Source: Paraburkholderia eburnea
GTDB lineage: Bacteria; Pseudomonadota; Gammaproteobacteria; Burkholderiales; Burkholderiaceae
Direction of reading: 5' to 3'
Assembly: GCF_002917095.1 (NCBI RefSeq)
Contig: NZ_PQGA01000012.1
Span: 108,000-171,999, forward strand
Length of the DNA: 64,000 bases
The translations under genes were made by a program, and so were the position numbers. The notes beneath the pieces were generated by a model that saw nothing but the letters and a program-made list of their open reading frames with translations, did no database searches and was not told the DNA's origin. Of the stretch, positions 38,727 through 47,680 are shown one piece after another; position 1 is the first letter of the stretch; every line of letters starts with the position of its first letter.

Positions 38727-39712
38727 TGGGCACCGCGCGCGGAAGCCGCGGGCGCGGCCGGGTTAGCGGCTGGACTAGCCGCAGCGGCTGCGGGGTTCGG
38801 GCTGACGGCGCGCACCGGCTGGTCATTCGCATAGGCCGGCGAGGCGTCGAGCTGCTGGTCGCTCATTTCGAGCTGGGCTTCGAGCGCGTTGTTCTTCGTG
38901 ACGAAGTGCAGCGCCGCCCAGTCGGCGGCGATGGTGCGGCGTTTCTCCAGCAGATCGCTCACGTCGAGCACGACGGCCAGCGGCGCGGCGCTGCCGTCGA
39001 TCAGCACGTCCACCACGCGGCCCACCTTGGCGCCGTTGGGGCGCTCGACCGTGGTGTCGAGCATCGGCAGACGCGTCGGGCTGGCTTCGGGAGCGCCCGC
39101 CTGCGCGCCGCCGGCCTTGGGCCGGTCGGGGATCTGCAATTGCTGCGGCGTGAGCGCGAGCGTGATGGCGGGGGTCTTCGGCTGGGTGTTGACGCGCACG
39201 GCGCTCCACGGGAAATTCGCCTTGCGGTCGCCCACGCCCATGAAACCCTGCAGATTCACGACCACTTCCTGCGGCTTGCCGCCGGGACCGGCCACCATGT
39301 CGACGGCGCGGCCGACCACCTTGCCGTCGGGCTTCTGCACTTCGCTGTCGAGCAGCGTGCGGAAGCTGCCGCGCTCGATGGTGCGCGTCTGCAGGAGCGG
39401 GGCGGGCGGCGGCGCCACGGGCGTGCTCGCGGGCGTGGGCGGCGGCGGGGCGACGCGACGCGGCTTGCGGGGCGCGGGGCGCGGCTTGTGCGGCGCGGGT
39501 CGCGCGCTGGATTCGGTGTCGCTCGCGGCTTCGGGCGCGGGAGCCTCTTCGGGCTCGCTGGCGGGCATTTCAGGCTCGCTGGCGGCAATGGGCGGTTCCG
39601 GCTCGGGCGGCGGCGGCGAGCGGAACAGCGAACAGCCCGACAGCGCAAGCACCGCAAGCAAGGTCAGGACAGACGTATGGGATACAGCAGGACGTGCGAA
39701 ACCGCCTCTCAT
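38723..39712 (-). CDS. PRC-barrel domain lipoprotein
   Basis: A 329-residue protein with a lipoprotein signal (VLALSGC, acceptor Cys 27), a Pro/Glu/Ala-rich spacer (about 30-105) that can cross the periplasm, and two PRC-barrel-like modules: about 112-180 (LLDSEVQKPDGKVVGRAVDMV) and 216-285 (LDTTVERPNGAKVGRVVDVLI). A disordered Ala/Pro tail ends it. PRC barrels commonly bind partners at the membrane; no partner can be named. Coupled to the MFS gene downstream, a pairing without an obvious precedent to me. Confidence 0.75.
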   Translation of the reverse strand: MRGGFARPAVSHTSVLTLLAVLALSGCSLFRSPPPPEPEPPIAASEPEMPASEPEEAPAPEAASDTESSARPAPHKPRPAPRKPRRVAPPPPTPASTPVAPPPAPLLQTRTIERGSFRTLLDSEVQKPDGKVVGRAVDMVAGPGGKPQEVVVNLQGFMGVGDRKANFPWSAVRVNTQPKTPAITLALTPQQLQIPDRPKAGGAQAGAPEASPTRLPMLDTTVERPNGAKVGRVVDVLIDGSAAPLAVVLDVSDLLEKRRTIAADWAALHFVTKNNALEAQLEMSDQQLDASPAYANDQPVRAVSPNPAAAAASPAANPAAPAASARGAQ

Positions 39713-40246
39713 CTACAAAAACTCCAGGAGCGGCCGGCGCATGGCGCGCGGCGGGAAAAAACCGGGTCGTGAGAGTTTAACTCGCGTGCGGCGGTAATCC
39801 CCCTTAAACAGTCGTTAATCTGCCGACAAAAGCCTTATTCAGTACCTGGGCAATGCGCCTCGCTTATTCCACTCATCGCTCGCTTGCGATCCGCCATTGA
39901 CGAATTCGCTGCGGGCATCGCAAGGCGCGCGCCCGGCGTTCAAACCCACCGGGGCACCGGGGTATACGCGAAGCCCGGCGCACCGCTGCGCCTTGCATAC
40001 GGCGATATAAGCATCGCGGCATGTCCTCAATGCGATTCCCGCGATGGGAGCGTATGACGCCTTGGCCTAACCTTCGAACCTGTCAAAAGTTGTCAAAACA
40101 CAAGTTGTCAAAAAATAGACACGCGCCACAAGAGCGCATCTGGCTGTGCGTCGACACCCACAAGTCAACCTGCGAGACGAACCTGATGACGGATCCCCAA
40201 GGAGATGCGGGACCGTTTCAGCATGCTGATAAAGGAGGCACTCACC
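39713..40246. other. Intergenic region before NCS2 permease
   Basis: Some 530 bases between divergent genes. Only the right third is informative: three TGTCAAAA repeats at 40081, 40091 and 40106, then the ribosome site AAGGAGG at 40232-40238. Short frames elsewhere have no support. Confidence 0.5.
40081..40113 (+). repeat. Three TGTCAAAA direct repeats, possible operator of the permease
   Basis: TGTCAAAA occurs at 40081-40088, 40091-40098 and 40106-40113, about 140 bases ahead of the NCS2 start. The first two are 10 bases apart (one helical turn) and the third 15 further. Such same-face direct repeats usually bind a regulator; which one is unknown. Confidence 0.5.
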
Positions 40247-41668
40247 ATGATGGAACCCCACGCACAGCCGTTATCGGAAGTAGCAAGCATTGCCGATCCG
40301 GCGCTTCGCGACAGCGAAGTCGATGAAACCCTCGCCGAAGCAAGCGGCGTCCTCGACCGTTATTTCGGCATCGCCCAGCGCGGCAGTTCCTTGCGCCAGG
40401 AATGCATTGCCGGCGTCACCACCTTCCTTGCGATGGTGTATTCCGTGTTCGTCGTGCCGGGCATGCTCGGCAAGGCGGGCTTCGACACCAGCGCCGTGTT
40501 CGTCGCCGTGTGTCTGACTACCGCCTTCGGCTCGCTGTTGATGGGCCTGTGGGCGCGGTTGCCGATCGCCATCGGCTGCGCGATTTCGCTCACGGCGTTC
40601 ACCGCCTTCGGCCTCGTGCTCGGCAAGGGCCTCAAGCCCGAAGTCGCGCTCGGCGCCGTGTTCCTGATGGGCCTCGTCTTCACGGCGATTTCCGTGACCG
40701 GCGTGCGCTCGTGGATCCTGCGCAATCTGCCGCATGGCATCGCACATGGCACGGGCATCGGCATCGGCCTGTTCCTGCTGCTGATCGCCGCCAACGATGT
40801 GGGTCTCGTGGTCAAGAACCCCGGCGCGGGCCTGCCGGTGTCGCTCGGCCATATCACCTCGCTGCCGGTGATCATGTCGGTGGTGGGGCTGGCCGCGATA
40901 TTCGGCCTCGTGCGCCGCCGCGTGCCGGGCTCGATCCTGATCGTGATCGTGGCGATTTCGGCGCTCGGTCTCGCACTCGATCCGGCTGTGAGCTTCCACG
41001 GCGTGTTCGCGTTGCCGACGCTGTCGGCGCCCGGCCATGCCTCGCTGATCGGCGCGATGGACATCAAGGGCGCGCTCTCGCTGAGCGTGCTGCCGAGCGT
41101 GCTCGCGCTCGTCATGACCGCCGTGTTCGACGCCACCGGCACGATCCGCGCCGTCGCGGGCCAGGCGGGCCAGCTCGACGCCAGTGGCCGCATCATCAAC
41201 GGCGGACGCGCGCTCACGGCCGACTCGGTCAGCTCGATCTTCTCGGGGTTCTTCGGCGGCGCACCGGCGGCGGCCTATATCGAATCGACGGTGGGCGTGG
41301 CTGCCGGCGCGAGGACGGGCCTCGCTGCCGCGCTGGTGGGCGTGCTGTTCCTGGCGGTGATGTTCTTCGCGCCGCTCGCGGGACTCGTGCCGTCCTATGC
41401 CACGGCGCCCGCGCTGATGTATGTCGGCCTCATGATGCTGTCGAGCGTCGCGCGTCTCGACATGGCCGATATGGTCGATTCGATGTCGGGCCTCGTCTGC
41501 GCCGTGTTCATCGTGCTGACCGCCAACATCGTCACGGGCATCATGCTGGGCTTTTCGACGCTCGTGATCGGCCGCGTGGTGAGCGGCGAGATCAGGAAGC
41601 TCAACGTCGGCACCGTCATCATCGCCGTGGTGCTCGCGGTGTTTTACCTGGGCGGCTGGGCCATCTGA
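40247..41668 (+). CDS. NCS2 family purine permease (AzgA/PbuG-like)
   Basis: Proton-coupled importer of adenine, guanine or hypoxanthine, 473 residues. The sequence matches the AzgA branch: RQECIAGVTTFLAMVYSVFVVPGML near the N-terminus, VGLAAIFGLVRRRVPG in the middle, FDATGTIRAVAGQAG with the Asp substrate site, and SSIFSGFFGGAPAAAYIESTVGVAAGARTGLAA. AAGGAGG lies eight bases before the ATG at 40247; a second ATG follows immediately. It stands alone in its transcript. The DNA repeats upstream may regulate it. Confidence 0.92.
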   Translation: MMEPHAQPLSEVASIADPALRDSEVDETLAEASGVLDRYFGIAQRGSSLRQECIAGVTTFLAMVYSVFVVPGMLGKAGFDTSAVFVAVCLTTAFGSLLMGLWARLPIAIGCAISLTAFTAFGLVLGKGLKPEVALGAVFLMGLVFTAISVTGVRSWILRNLPHGIAHGTGIGIGLFLLLIAANDVGLVVKNPGAGLPVSLGHITSLPVIMSVVGLAAIFGLVRRRVPGSILIVIVAISALGLALDPAVSFHGVFALPTLSAPGHASLIGAMDIKGALSLSVLPSVLALVMTAVFDATGTIRAVAGQAGQLDASGRIINGGRALTADSVSSIFSGFFGGAPAAAYIESTVGVAAGARTGLAAALVGVLFLAVMFFAPLAGLVPSYATAPALMYVGLMMLSSVARLDMADMVDSMSGLVCAVFIVLTANIVTGIMLGFSTLVIGRVVSGEIRKLNVGTVIIAVVLAVFYLGGWAI

Positions 41669-41800
41669 TGCACTGATATCGATGACCCGGTCATCGGCAA
41701 GACGGAACGCCTGGCGGCCCGTCCTGCCGGCTTCACGGCCCGCGTCCGCTTCATGGCGGCGCGGGCCGTGCGGCATTTGCGGATGGAGCGGCGCTGCTTT

Positions 41801-42181
41801 TTACTTCGGCAGAATGCTTTTGCCGCGGCGCTTGCGCGGCTTCGGCTCGACGCCCACGCGCGGATCGCGTGCGAGCACGAGCGCGACGAGCTGTTCGGCG
41901 AGGTCCTCGAACGCCGGCTCGTCCTGCGGCACGTAAAGCCATTTGCCGAGCACGGGATGCGGGCGCAGCGCGGGGAATTCGCCGATGAGCGCCGCGTGAC
42001 GATCATGCGACGTGGCGACCAGCAGGCCATTGAACGGCTTGGCGCGGTCGGCGGCGATCAGGCAGAGCAGGCCGTCCACATAGGCGGCGTCGCAGCCGAA
42101 CATCGGCTTGCGGATGTAGGTGGCGTCGCGCTCGAGGGCGTCGAAGATCCAGAGCAGCGAATTGCGGATTTTGGACGGCAT
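41801..42181 (-). CDS. Small cytosolic protein, tentatively TfoX-N/YjbR-like
   Basis: A 126-residue protein. RKPMFGCDAAYVDGLLCLIA resembles the RKMFGG...DG...FALI core of TfoX N-terminal domains (small alpha/beta folds), and the end KPRKRRGKSILPK is basic. The resemblance is too weak for a confident name. There is no signal peptide and no DNA-binding motif. The gene sits between NCS2 and an SRPBCC protein, on the opposite strand to both. Confidence 0.55.
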   Translation of the reverse strand: MPSKIRNSLLWIFDALERDATYIRKPMFGCDAAYVDGLLCLIAADRAKPFNGLLVATSHDRHAALIGEFPALRPHPVLGKWLYVPQDEPAFEDLAEQLVALVLARDPRVGVEPKPRKRRGKSILPK

Positions 42182-42271
42182 GGTGTGCGCGCGAGCGGAA
42201 GAGAAGGGAGAAAACCGTCATTCTAGTGGCGCGGCGCTCGATCGTCTGGCCGCATTCGTGGAGGAGGACGC

Positions 42272-42766
42272 ATGTCAACCAAACCCGACGCCGCAAGCCT
42301 TGGCGCAACCGTTGCAGGCAGCGCCAGCGACACAGCCAGTCCCGAATTCCTCAGCCTCATCCTCCGGCGCCGTATCAACGCGAGCGCCGCGAAGGTCTAC
42401 GCGGCATGGACGCAAGCCGCGCAACTGATGCGCTGGATGCACCCGCTCGACACGATCTGTCTGCATGCCGAGGCGGACGTGCGGCCAGGCGGGCGCTTTC
42501 GCGTTCTGATGCGCTCGCCGGACGGCGAGGAATACGACGTGAGCGGCACGTACCGGGAAGTCGTGCCGGAATCGAAACTCGTCTTTACGTGGGCATGGCG
42601 CAGCACGCCTGAGCGCGAATCGCGCGTGAGCGTGACGCTGCGCGCCGAGGGCAGCACCACGGAATTGATGCTGCGCCACGAGCGCCTGTTCGACGAGGCA
42701 ACACGCGATGCTCACCGCGAAGGCTGGTCGAGCGCGCTCGATTACCTGGTGGAATGGTTCGAGTGA
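42272..42766 (+). CDS. SRPBCC (AHSA1-like) domain protein
   Basis: A 164-residue protein of the START-like ligand-binding fold related to the Hsp90 ATPase activator C-domain. After 30 disordered residues: RRRINASAAKVYAAWTQAAQLMRWM, VRPGGRFRVLMRSPDGEEYDVSGTY and LVFTWAW, ending EGWSSALDYLVEWFE, all in family order. The role is usually stress or antibiotic-like hydrophobe binding and remains unspecified. GGAGGAGGAC precedes the ATG. Confidence 0.85.
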   Translation: MSTKPDAASLGATVAGSASDTASPEFLSLILRRRINASAAKVYAAWTQAAQLMRWMHPLDTICLHAEADVRPGGRFRVLMRSPDGEEYDVSGTYREVVPESKLVFTWAWRSTPERESRVSVTLRAEGSTTELMLRHERLFDEATRDAHREGWSSALDYLVEWFE

Positions 42767-43000
42767 GTTGATCCGAACGACGATGCCAATCCGCAAAGGA
42801 TGAAGGCGCGATGGAGTCGCGAAAAATTGATTCGGATGCCGAATGGATGCGCCATCGCGGCCGCGATGAAGCCAGCCCGCGGCAGCACGCGTGCTGCTCG
42901 CACGAGCAGGAGCCTTCATAGGGGAAAAGCGGGGAGAACAGCCGGACGAAAGCTGTTGAAAAGCGATTGTAAGTACAACGAAGTCGTGCGTAATCCCGCT

Positions 43001-43183
43001 TTAAAGAGACATTTCGAAAGCAGGGCGTAGCAAGACTTCGATCGCCATCACGATGAGGCCCATCGCGGCGGCGGCGAGCGTCAGCGTGCCGTATTCGTCG
43101 TAGCGCGCATCGTAGAGGCACGCAACCACGAACAGAATGGCGAGCAGATTGGTCAGCCAGTCGAAGTTCAGCGCGAGAAGCAT
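43001..43183 (-). CDS. Small 60-aa two-helix membrane protein, unknown
   Basis: A short hydrophobic protein with two predicted membrane segments (FDWLTNLLAILFVVACLYDA and LAAAAMGLIVMAIEVLL). It begins at the ATG at 43183 (MLLALNFDW). No clear ribosome site was found, but its regular helix-turn-helix pattern of hydrophobicity makes it credible. Function unknown. It lies between two genes transcribed on other strands and is not obviously in an operon. Confidence 0.5.
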   Translation of the reverse strand: MLLALNFDWLTNLLAILFVVACLYDARYDEYGTLTLAAAAMGLIVMAIEVLLRPAFEMSL

Positions 43184-43322
43184 CGGCGTATCCGGAGGCC
43201 GGGCATAAGAACGCGCCGGCAGATAGTGCAAACCGGCGCGATTTTATCGGATTGAGCTTACGGATACGCAACAACACTGTGCTGCTGACCACCTATTTTC
43301 GCATTGGGTTTCTAAAACCGTC

Positions 43323-44222
43323 CTACACCGCAGGCATTTCGTCGCGAATCCACTCGGTGACCGACTTGCGCTTAGGCGCCCATCCCAGCAGCTTGCGTGC
43401 GCGCTCGCCGCGCACGCGGCTGTTCGAACCCAGACCGTACGACGCCATCTCGTAGCCCCATTCCTCGATGGCCTGTTCGAGCGGCCAGTCCTGCGCCGCG
43501 CCCAACCCCATCTTTTGCGCCAGCGCGGCCGTCATGGTGCGGAAATCCGCTTCGCCGCTCTCGACGAAATAGAACGTACCCGCCGGCGTGTTCCCGAGCG
43601 CCAGGCGATACAGCTCCGCCACGTCGTCCACATGCACGTTCGACCAGATGTTCAGGCCGCGTCCGACATGACGCATTACGCCGCTCTTTTGCGCCTGACG
43701 GATCAGACGCGGCAACTGCACGCTGGCCGCACCCGGCACCGCGCCCACGCCGTAAATCAGCGTGTTGCAGAGCACGGCGCTTCTCACGCCGTGTTGCGCG
43801 CCGGCCAGCACGAGATCGTCGATGGCCACGCGCGCGGCCTTGTCGGGCGTCGGCGCGGGCAGGGCGTCTTCGTAGTAAATCTTGTCGGTCGCCTCGCCGC
43901 CCGAGGCGTCGCCGACGATGCTCGACCCGCTCGTATGCAGCAGCGTTTTGCCCGAGCCTTCGAGCGCGTCGAGCAACGCCTCGACGGCGCCGCGATGGTC
44001 GCTGCTCGCCGCGTTGATCACGGCGTCGGCGGCGCGCGCTTCGCGCATCAGCAACTCGCGATCGTCGAGCGCGCCCGCCACCGGCACGATGCCGAGCGCT
44101 TCGAGATCGGAGAACTGGTCGGGGCGGCGCACGAGGCCGCGCACTTCATGGCCCGTGCGCGCCAGATGCGCGGCAATCGTGCCGCCGATAAAGCCGCCTG
44201 CGCCTGTCACGAATACTTTCAT
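43323..44222 (-). CDS. NAD(P)-dependent epimerase/dehydratase-like SDR
   Basis: Extended/atypical short-chain dehydrogenase of 299 residues. The start MKVFVTGAGGFIGGTIAAHL is the Rossmann dinucleotide motif; HTSGSSIVGDAS and IYGVG follow. The usual YxxxK catalytic pair is not evident, as in many members of the NmrA/epimerase-like group that act as sensors or reductases. The ATG at 44222 has GGGAGA upstream. A LysR gene begins 118 bases away in the opposite direction and likely controls it. Confidence 0.85.
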   Translation of the reverse strand: MKVFVTGAGGFIGGTIAAHLARTGHEVRGLVRRPDQFSDLEALGIVPVAGALDDRELLMREARAADAVINAASSDHRGAVEALLDALEGSGKTLLHTSGSSIVGDASGGEATDKIYYEDALPAPTPDKAARVAIDDLVLAGAQHGVRSAVLCNTLIYGVGAVPGAASVQLPRLIRQAQKSGVMRHVGRGLNIWSNVHVDDVAELYRLALGNTPAGTFYFVESGEADFRTMTAALAQKMGLGAAQDWPLEQAIEEWGYEMASYGLGSNSRVRGERARKLLGWAPKRKSVTEWIRDEMPAV

Positions 44223-44339
44223 GGGTTTCTCCCGTGGTCCGGAAATTCACTGTCGATTCAACATGGCAGCCAGTATCGCGGCATTCGTGCCTTGCAAAAA
44301 CCGTGTTAGTCTCAAATGAATCTTGATTGTGGATCAATA

Positions 44340-45275
44340 ATGAAAACCTCCACCGACGAATTGCTCGTATTCGTCACCGTGATCGATGCGGGGTCGATCA
44401 CCGCCGCCGCCGAAAAACTCGATCAGACCGTCTCGGGCGTGAGCCGGGCGCTCACCCGCCTCGAAAAGCAACTGGGCGTCGCGCTGATTCTGCGCACCAC
44501 GCGCCGCCTGCAGCTGACCGAGGAGGGCGAGCTTTTTCTCGAACGTGCGCGCGCCATTCTGGCGGCGATGGAAGACGCCGAGGAGGCTGTCACCCGTCAT
44601 CGGGAGCAGCCGTCGGGGCGCCTGCGCGTGGACGCGGCCACGCCCTTCATGCTCCACTGCATCGTGCCGCACATGACGGCGTTTGCCGCGCGCTATCCGG
44701 ACATTCAGCTCGAACTCACCAGCAACGAGCGCATCGTCGATCTGCTGGAGCAACGCGTCGATATTGCGATTCGCATCGGCGCGCTGCAGGATTCCACGCT
44801 GCACGCGCGCTCGCTGGGCGTGAGCCGGCGCCGCGTCGTGGCGAGTCCCGCGTATCTCGCGGCGCACGGCACGCCGCGCACGCTGGACGCGTTGCGCGCG
44901 CATCGGCTGATCGGTTTTACCGCCCCCGCGCAACTGAACCGCTGGCCGTTGCGTCTTCAGCGCGAACAGGACGGCAGCGACACGCAAGGCGCGCTATTCG
45001 GCGACGACGCCAACGAAGGTCTCGCGATCCAGCCCGCGCTCGCGGCGTCGAGCGGCGAGACCATCCGCCAGCTCGCGCTGGGCGACGCCGGCCTTGCCTG
45101 TCTGTCCGACTTCATGACCGCCGCCGACCGCGCGGCGGGGCGTCTGGTGACCGTGCTCGACGACGCGCTGCTCGCCGAGCGCCAGCCGATCCACGCCCTC
45201 TACTACCGCAGCGCCGCGCTGGCCGCGCGCGTGCAGTGCTTTCTGGCGTTCATCGTCGGGCGGCTGGAGGCGTGA
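44340..45275 (+). CDS. LysR family transcriptional regulator (CrgA/PecT-like)
   Basis: DNA-binding regulator of 311 residues. Winged helix at the start: LLVFVTVIDAGSITAAAEKLDQTVSGVSRALTRLEKQLG, effector domain with RVDAATPFMLHCIVPHM, FAARYPDIQLELTSNERIVDLLEQRVDIAIRIG typical of the CrgA/YafC group. The ATG at 44340 is used; the frame begins slightly earlier. Divergent from the epimerase-like gene, its probable target. Confidence 0.9.
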   Translation: MKTSTDELLVFVTVIDAGSITAAAEKLDQTVSGVSRALTRLEKQLGVALILRTTRRLQLTEEGELFLERARAILAAMEDAEEAVTRHREQPSGRLRVDAATPFMLHCIVPHMTAFAARYPDIQLELTSNERIVDLLEQRVDIAIRIGALQDSTLHARSLGVSRRRVVASPAYLAAHGTPRTLDALRAHRLIGFTAPAQLNRWPLRLQREQDGSDTQGALFGDDANEGLAIQPALAASSGETIRQLALGDAGLACLSDFMTAADRAAGRLVTVLDDALLAERQPIHALYYRSAALAARVQCFLAFIVGRLEA

Positions 45276-45330
45276 GCGGCGCGGGAATGCACTAGTGGAT
45301 AGTCCCAGGTCGCGGGCGAGGGCGCGGAGG

Positions 45331-45359
45331 TTGTCTATACAGGCGGGACAGGCTAGACT
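45331..45359 (+). promoter_or_regulatory. hutH promoter
   Basis: -35 TTGTCT (45331-45336) and -10 TAGACT (45354-45359) with an ideal 17-base spacer, about 30 bases before the hutH ATG. The first HutC-type operator overlaps the -35 box. Confidence 0.7.
45333..45340 (+). promoter_or_regulatory. HutC-type operator 1
   Basis: GTCTATAC fits the GTnTAnAC core known for HutC-subfamily GntR regulators and lies across the -35 box, so binding would block RNA polymerase. hutC is encoded downstream. Confidence 0.65.
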
Positions 45360-45370
45360 GCCCGTCACTT

Positions 45371-45378
45371 GTATAGAC
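45371..45378 (+). promoter_or_regulatory. HutC-type operator 2
   Basis: GTATAGAC again fits GTnTAnAC and, with flanks, is the inverted complement of operator 1 (TGTCTATACA versus TGTATAGACA). It lies past the -10 box, 12 bases ahead of the hutH ATG. The pair brackets the promoter. Confidence 0.65.
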
Positions 45379-45389
45379 AGGATTCGATC

Positions 45390-46925
45390 ATGCTCCTCAC
45401 GCCCGGCCATCTGACCCTGCCGCAACTGCGCCAAATCGCACGCGCCACGGACGACAACGCAGTCAAACTCGAACTCGACCCCGCGAGCTTCGCCGCAATC
45501 GATGCGGGCGCGCGCGCCGTCGCCGAAATCGCGGCCAAGGGCGAACCCGCCTACGGCATCAACACGGGCTTCGGGCGTCTCGCGAGCACGCACATCCCGA
45601 CCGACCAGCTCGAACTGCTGCAGCGCAATCTGGTGCTCTCGCATGCGGTGGGCGTGGGCGAGCCGATGTCGCGTCCGGTCGTGCGTCTGCTGCTCGCGCT
45701 CAAGCTTTCGAGCCTAGGCCGTGGCCACTCGGGCATTCGCCGCGAGGTGATGGATGCGCTGATCACGCTGTTCAACGCCGACGTGCTGCCGCTGATTCCC
45801 GTGAAGGGTTCGGTGGGCGCCTCGGGCGACCTCGCGCCGCTCGCGCATATGTCGGCGGTGCTGCTCGGCATCGGCGAAGTGTTCATCCGCGGCGAGCGCG
45901 CCAGCGCCGAAGCCGGTCTGGCCGCCGCCGGCCTCAAGCCGCTCACGCTGCAAGCCAAGGAAGGTCTCGCGCTGCTCAACGGCACCCAGGCGTCGACGGC
46001 GCTCGCGCTCTACAACCTGTTCGCGATCGAAGACCTGTACCGCACGGCGCTGGTCGCGGGCGCGCTGAGCGTGGACGCGGCGGCGGGCTCGGTCAAGCCG
46101 TTCGACGCGCGCATTCACGAACTGCGCGGCCATCGCGGCCAGATCGAGGCGGCTTCGGCCTATCGCACGCTGCTCGAAGGCTCGGCAATCAATCTCTCGC
46201 ACCGCGACTGCGGCAAGGTGCAGGACCCGTACTCGCTGCGCTGCCAGCCGCAGGTGATGGGCGCGTGCCTCGACCAGATGCGCCACGCCGCTAACGTGCT
46301 GCTGATCGAAGCCAACGCGGTCTCGGACAATCCGCTGATCTTCCCCGAAACGCATGAAGTCCTCTCGGGCGGCAATTTCCACGCCGAGCCGGTCGCGTTC
46401 GCGGCGGACAATCTCGCGCTCGCCGCCGCCGAAATCGGCGCACTGGCCGAGCGCCGCATCGCGCTCTTGATCGACGCGACGCTGTCGGGCCTGCCGCCTT
46501 TCCTCGTCAAGGACGGCGGCGTGAATTCGGGCTTCATGATCGCGCACGTGACGGCGGCGGCGCTCGCCTCGGAGAACAAGACGCTTGCGCATCCGGCTTC
46601 GGTGGATTCGCTGCCGACTTCGGCCAACCAGGAAGACCACGTGTCGATGGCGACCTTCGCCGCGCGCAAGCTCGCCGATATCGCCGACAACACCGCCAAC
46701 ATCCTCTCGATCGAACTGCTGGCCGCGGCCCAGGGCGTGGATCTGCGCGCGCCGCACGCAACCAGCCCGGCGCTGCATCGCGTGATGGAAGCGGTGCGCA
46801 GCAAGGTGCCGCACTACGATCTGGACCGCTATTTCGCGCCCGACATCGCTGCGGTGACCCGGCTCGTGCAGGACGGCGCGATCGCGGCGCACAGCCCGCT
46901 GTCGTTCGAATCGGAAGCGCGCTAG
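45390..46925 (+). CDS. hutH: Histidine ammonia-lyase
   Basis: First step of histidine degradation: L-histidine to urocanate and ammonia, in the cytosol. 511 residues, full length. The MIO-forming Ala-Ser-Gly at about 144-146 lies in GSVGASGDLAPLAHM, and YGINTGFGRLA, NGTQASTALALYN and VSDNPLIFPE are other family motifs. The ATG at 45390 (MLLTPGHLTLPQL) comes 12 bases after operator 2; the frame is open slightly upstream. hutC follows at 59 bases. hutU, hutI and hutG are not in the window. Confidence 0.96.
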   Translation: MLLTPGHLTLPQLRQIARATDDNAVKLELDPASFAAIDAGARAVAEIAAKGEPAYGINTGFGRLASTHIPTDQLELLQRNLVLSHAVGVGEPMSRPVVRLLLALKLSSLGRGHSGIRREVMDALITLFNADVLPLIPVKGSVGASGDLAPLAHMSAVLLGIGEVFIRGERASAEAGLAAAGLKPLTLQAKEGLALLNGTQASTALALYNLFAIEDLYRTALVAGALSVDAAAGSVKPFDARIHELRGHRGQIEAASAYRTLLEGSAINLSHRDCGKVQDPYSLRCQPQVMGACLDQMRHAANVLLIEANAVSDNPLIFPETHEVLSGGNFHAEPVAFAADNLALAAAEIGALAERRIALLIDATLSGLPPFLVKDGGVNSGFMIAHVTAAALASENKTLAHPASVDSLPTSANQEDHVSMATFAARKLADIADNTANILSIELLAAAQGVDLRAPHATSPALHRVMEAVRSKVPHYDLDRYFAPDIAAVTRLVQDGAIAAHSPLSFESEAR

Positions 46926-46984
46926 GCGCGAGGCGTTGGGCGTGGGCATCGCCGCGATGCTCACGCTCAATGTTTGAAAGAGCG

Positions 46985-47680
46985 ATGAACGCACCCGCAT
47001 ACCAGGGCATCAAGGACTTCATCCTCGCGCGCATCCATGCGGGCGAGTGGGGCGAGGGCGACCAGGTGCCGTCGGAGAACGAGCTTGCGCGCGAATTCAA
47101 GGTCGCGCGCATGACCGTGAACCGCGCGCTGCGCGAACTCACCGCCGAGCAGGTGCTCACGCGCGTGCAGGGCGCGGGCACCTTCGTCGCGCAGCCGAAG
47201 TACGAATCGACGCTGGTGGCGATCCGCAGCATCTCCGACGAAATCCTCGCGCGCGGCCACGCCTATCGCGCGGCGGTGCTGGAAATCGGCGCGATCGACG
47301 CCGATGACGCGCTCGCGGACGAGATGGGACTGCGCACCGGCGCGGCCCTGTTTCACTCGCGCGTGCTGCATTTCGAAAACGACGAACCCGTGCAGCTCGA
47401 AGAGCGCTGGGTCAATCCTGCGCTCGCGCCCGACTACACGCAGCAGGACTTCACATACATCACGCCGAACCAGTACCTCGTGCGTGTCGCGCCCTTGCAG
47501 CGCGTGGAATATCGCATCGAGGCCCTCGCGCCCGGGGACGACACACGCACCCATCTGGCGATGAAGCCGTCCGAGCCGTGTCTCGTGCTGCATCGACGCA
47601 CGTGGTCGCGTCAGGCGGTGGCGTCGGTGGCCAATCTCTGGCATCCGGGCAGCCGCTATCGCTTTACCGGGCATTTCTAG
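46985..47680 (+). CDS. hutC: GntR/HutC family repressor of histidine utilisation
   Basis: Repressor of hut genes, released by urocanate. 231 residues: winged helix YQGIKDFILARIHAGEWGEGDQVPSENELAREFKVARMTVNRALREL, then the UTRA ligand domain with SISDEILARGHAY, LPEERWVNP-like EERWVNPALAPDY, and ending LWHPGSRYRFTGHF as in HutC. Start at 46985 (MNAPAYQG). It is downstream of hutH on the same strand, so it probably autoregulates through the two operators before hutH. Confidence 0.93.
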   Translation: MNAPAYQGIKDFILARIHAGEWGEGDQVPSENELAREFKVARMTVNRALRELTAEQVLTRVQGAGTFVAQPKYESTLVAIRSISDEILARGHAYRAAVLEIGAIDADDALADEMGLRTGAALFHSRVLHFENDEPVQLEERWVNPALAPDYTQQDFTYITPNQYLVRVAPLQRVEYRIEALAPGDDTRTHLAMKPSEPCLVLHRRTWSRQAVASVANLWHPGSRYRFTGHF

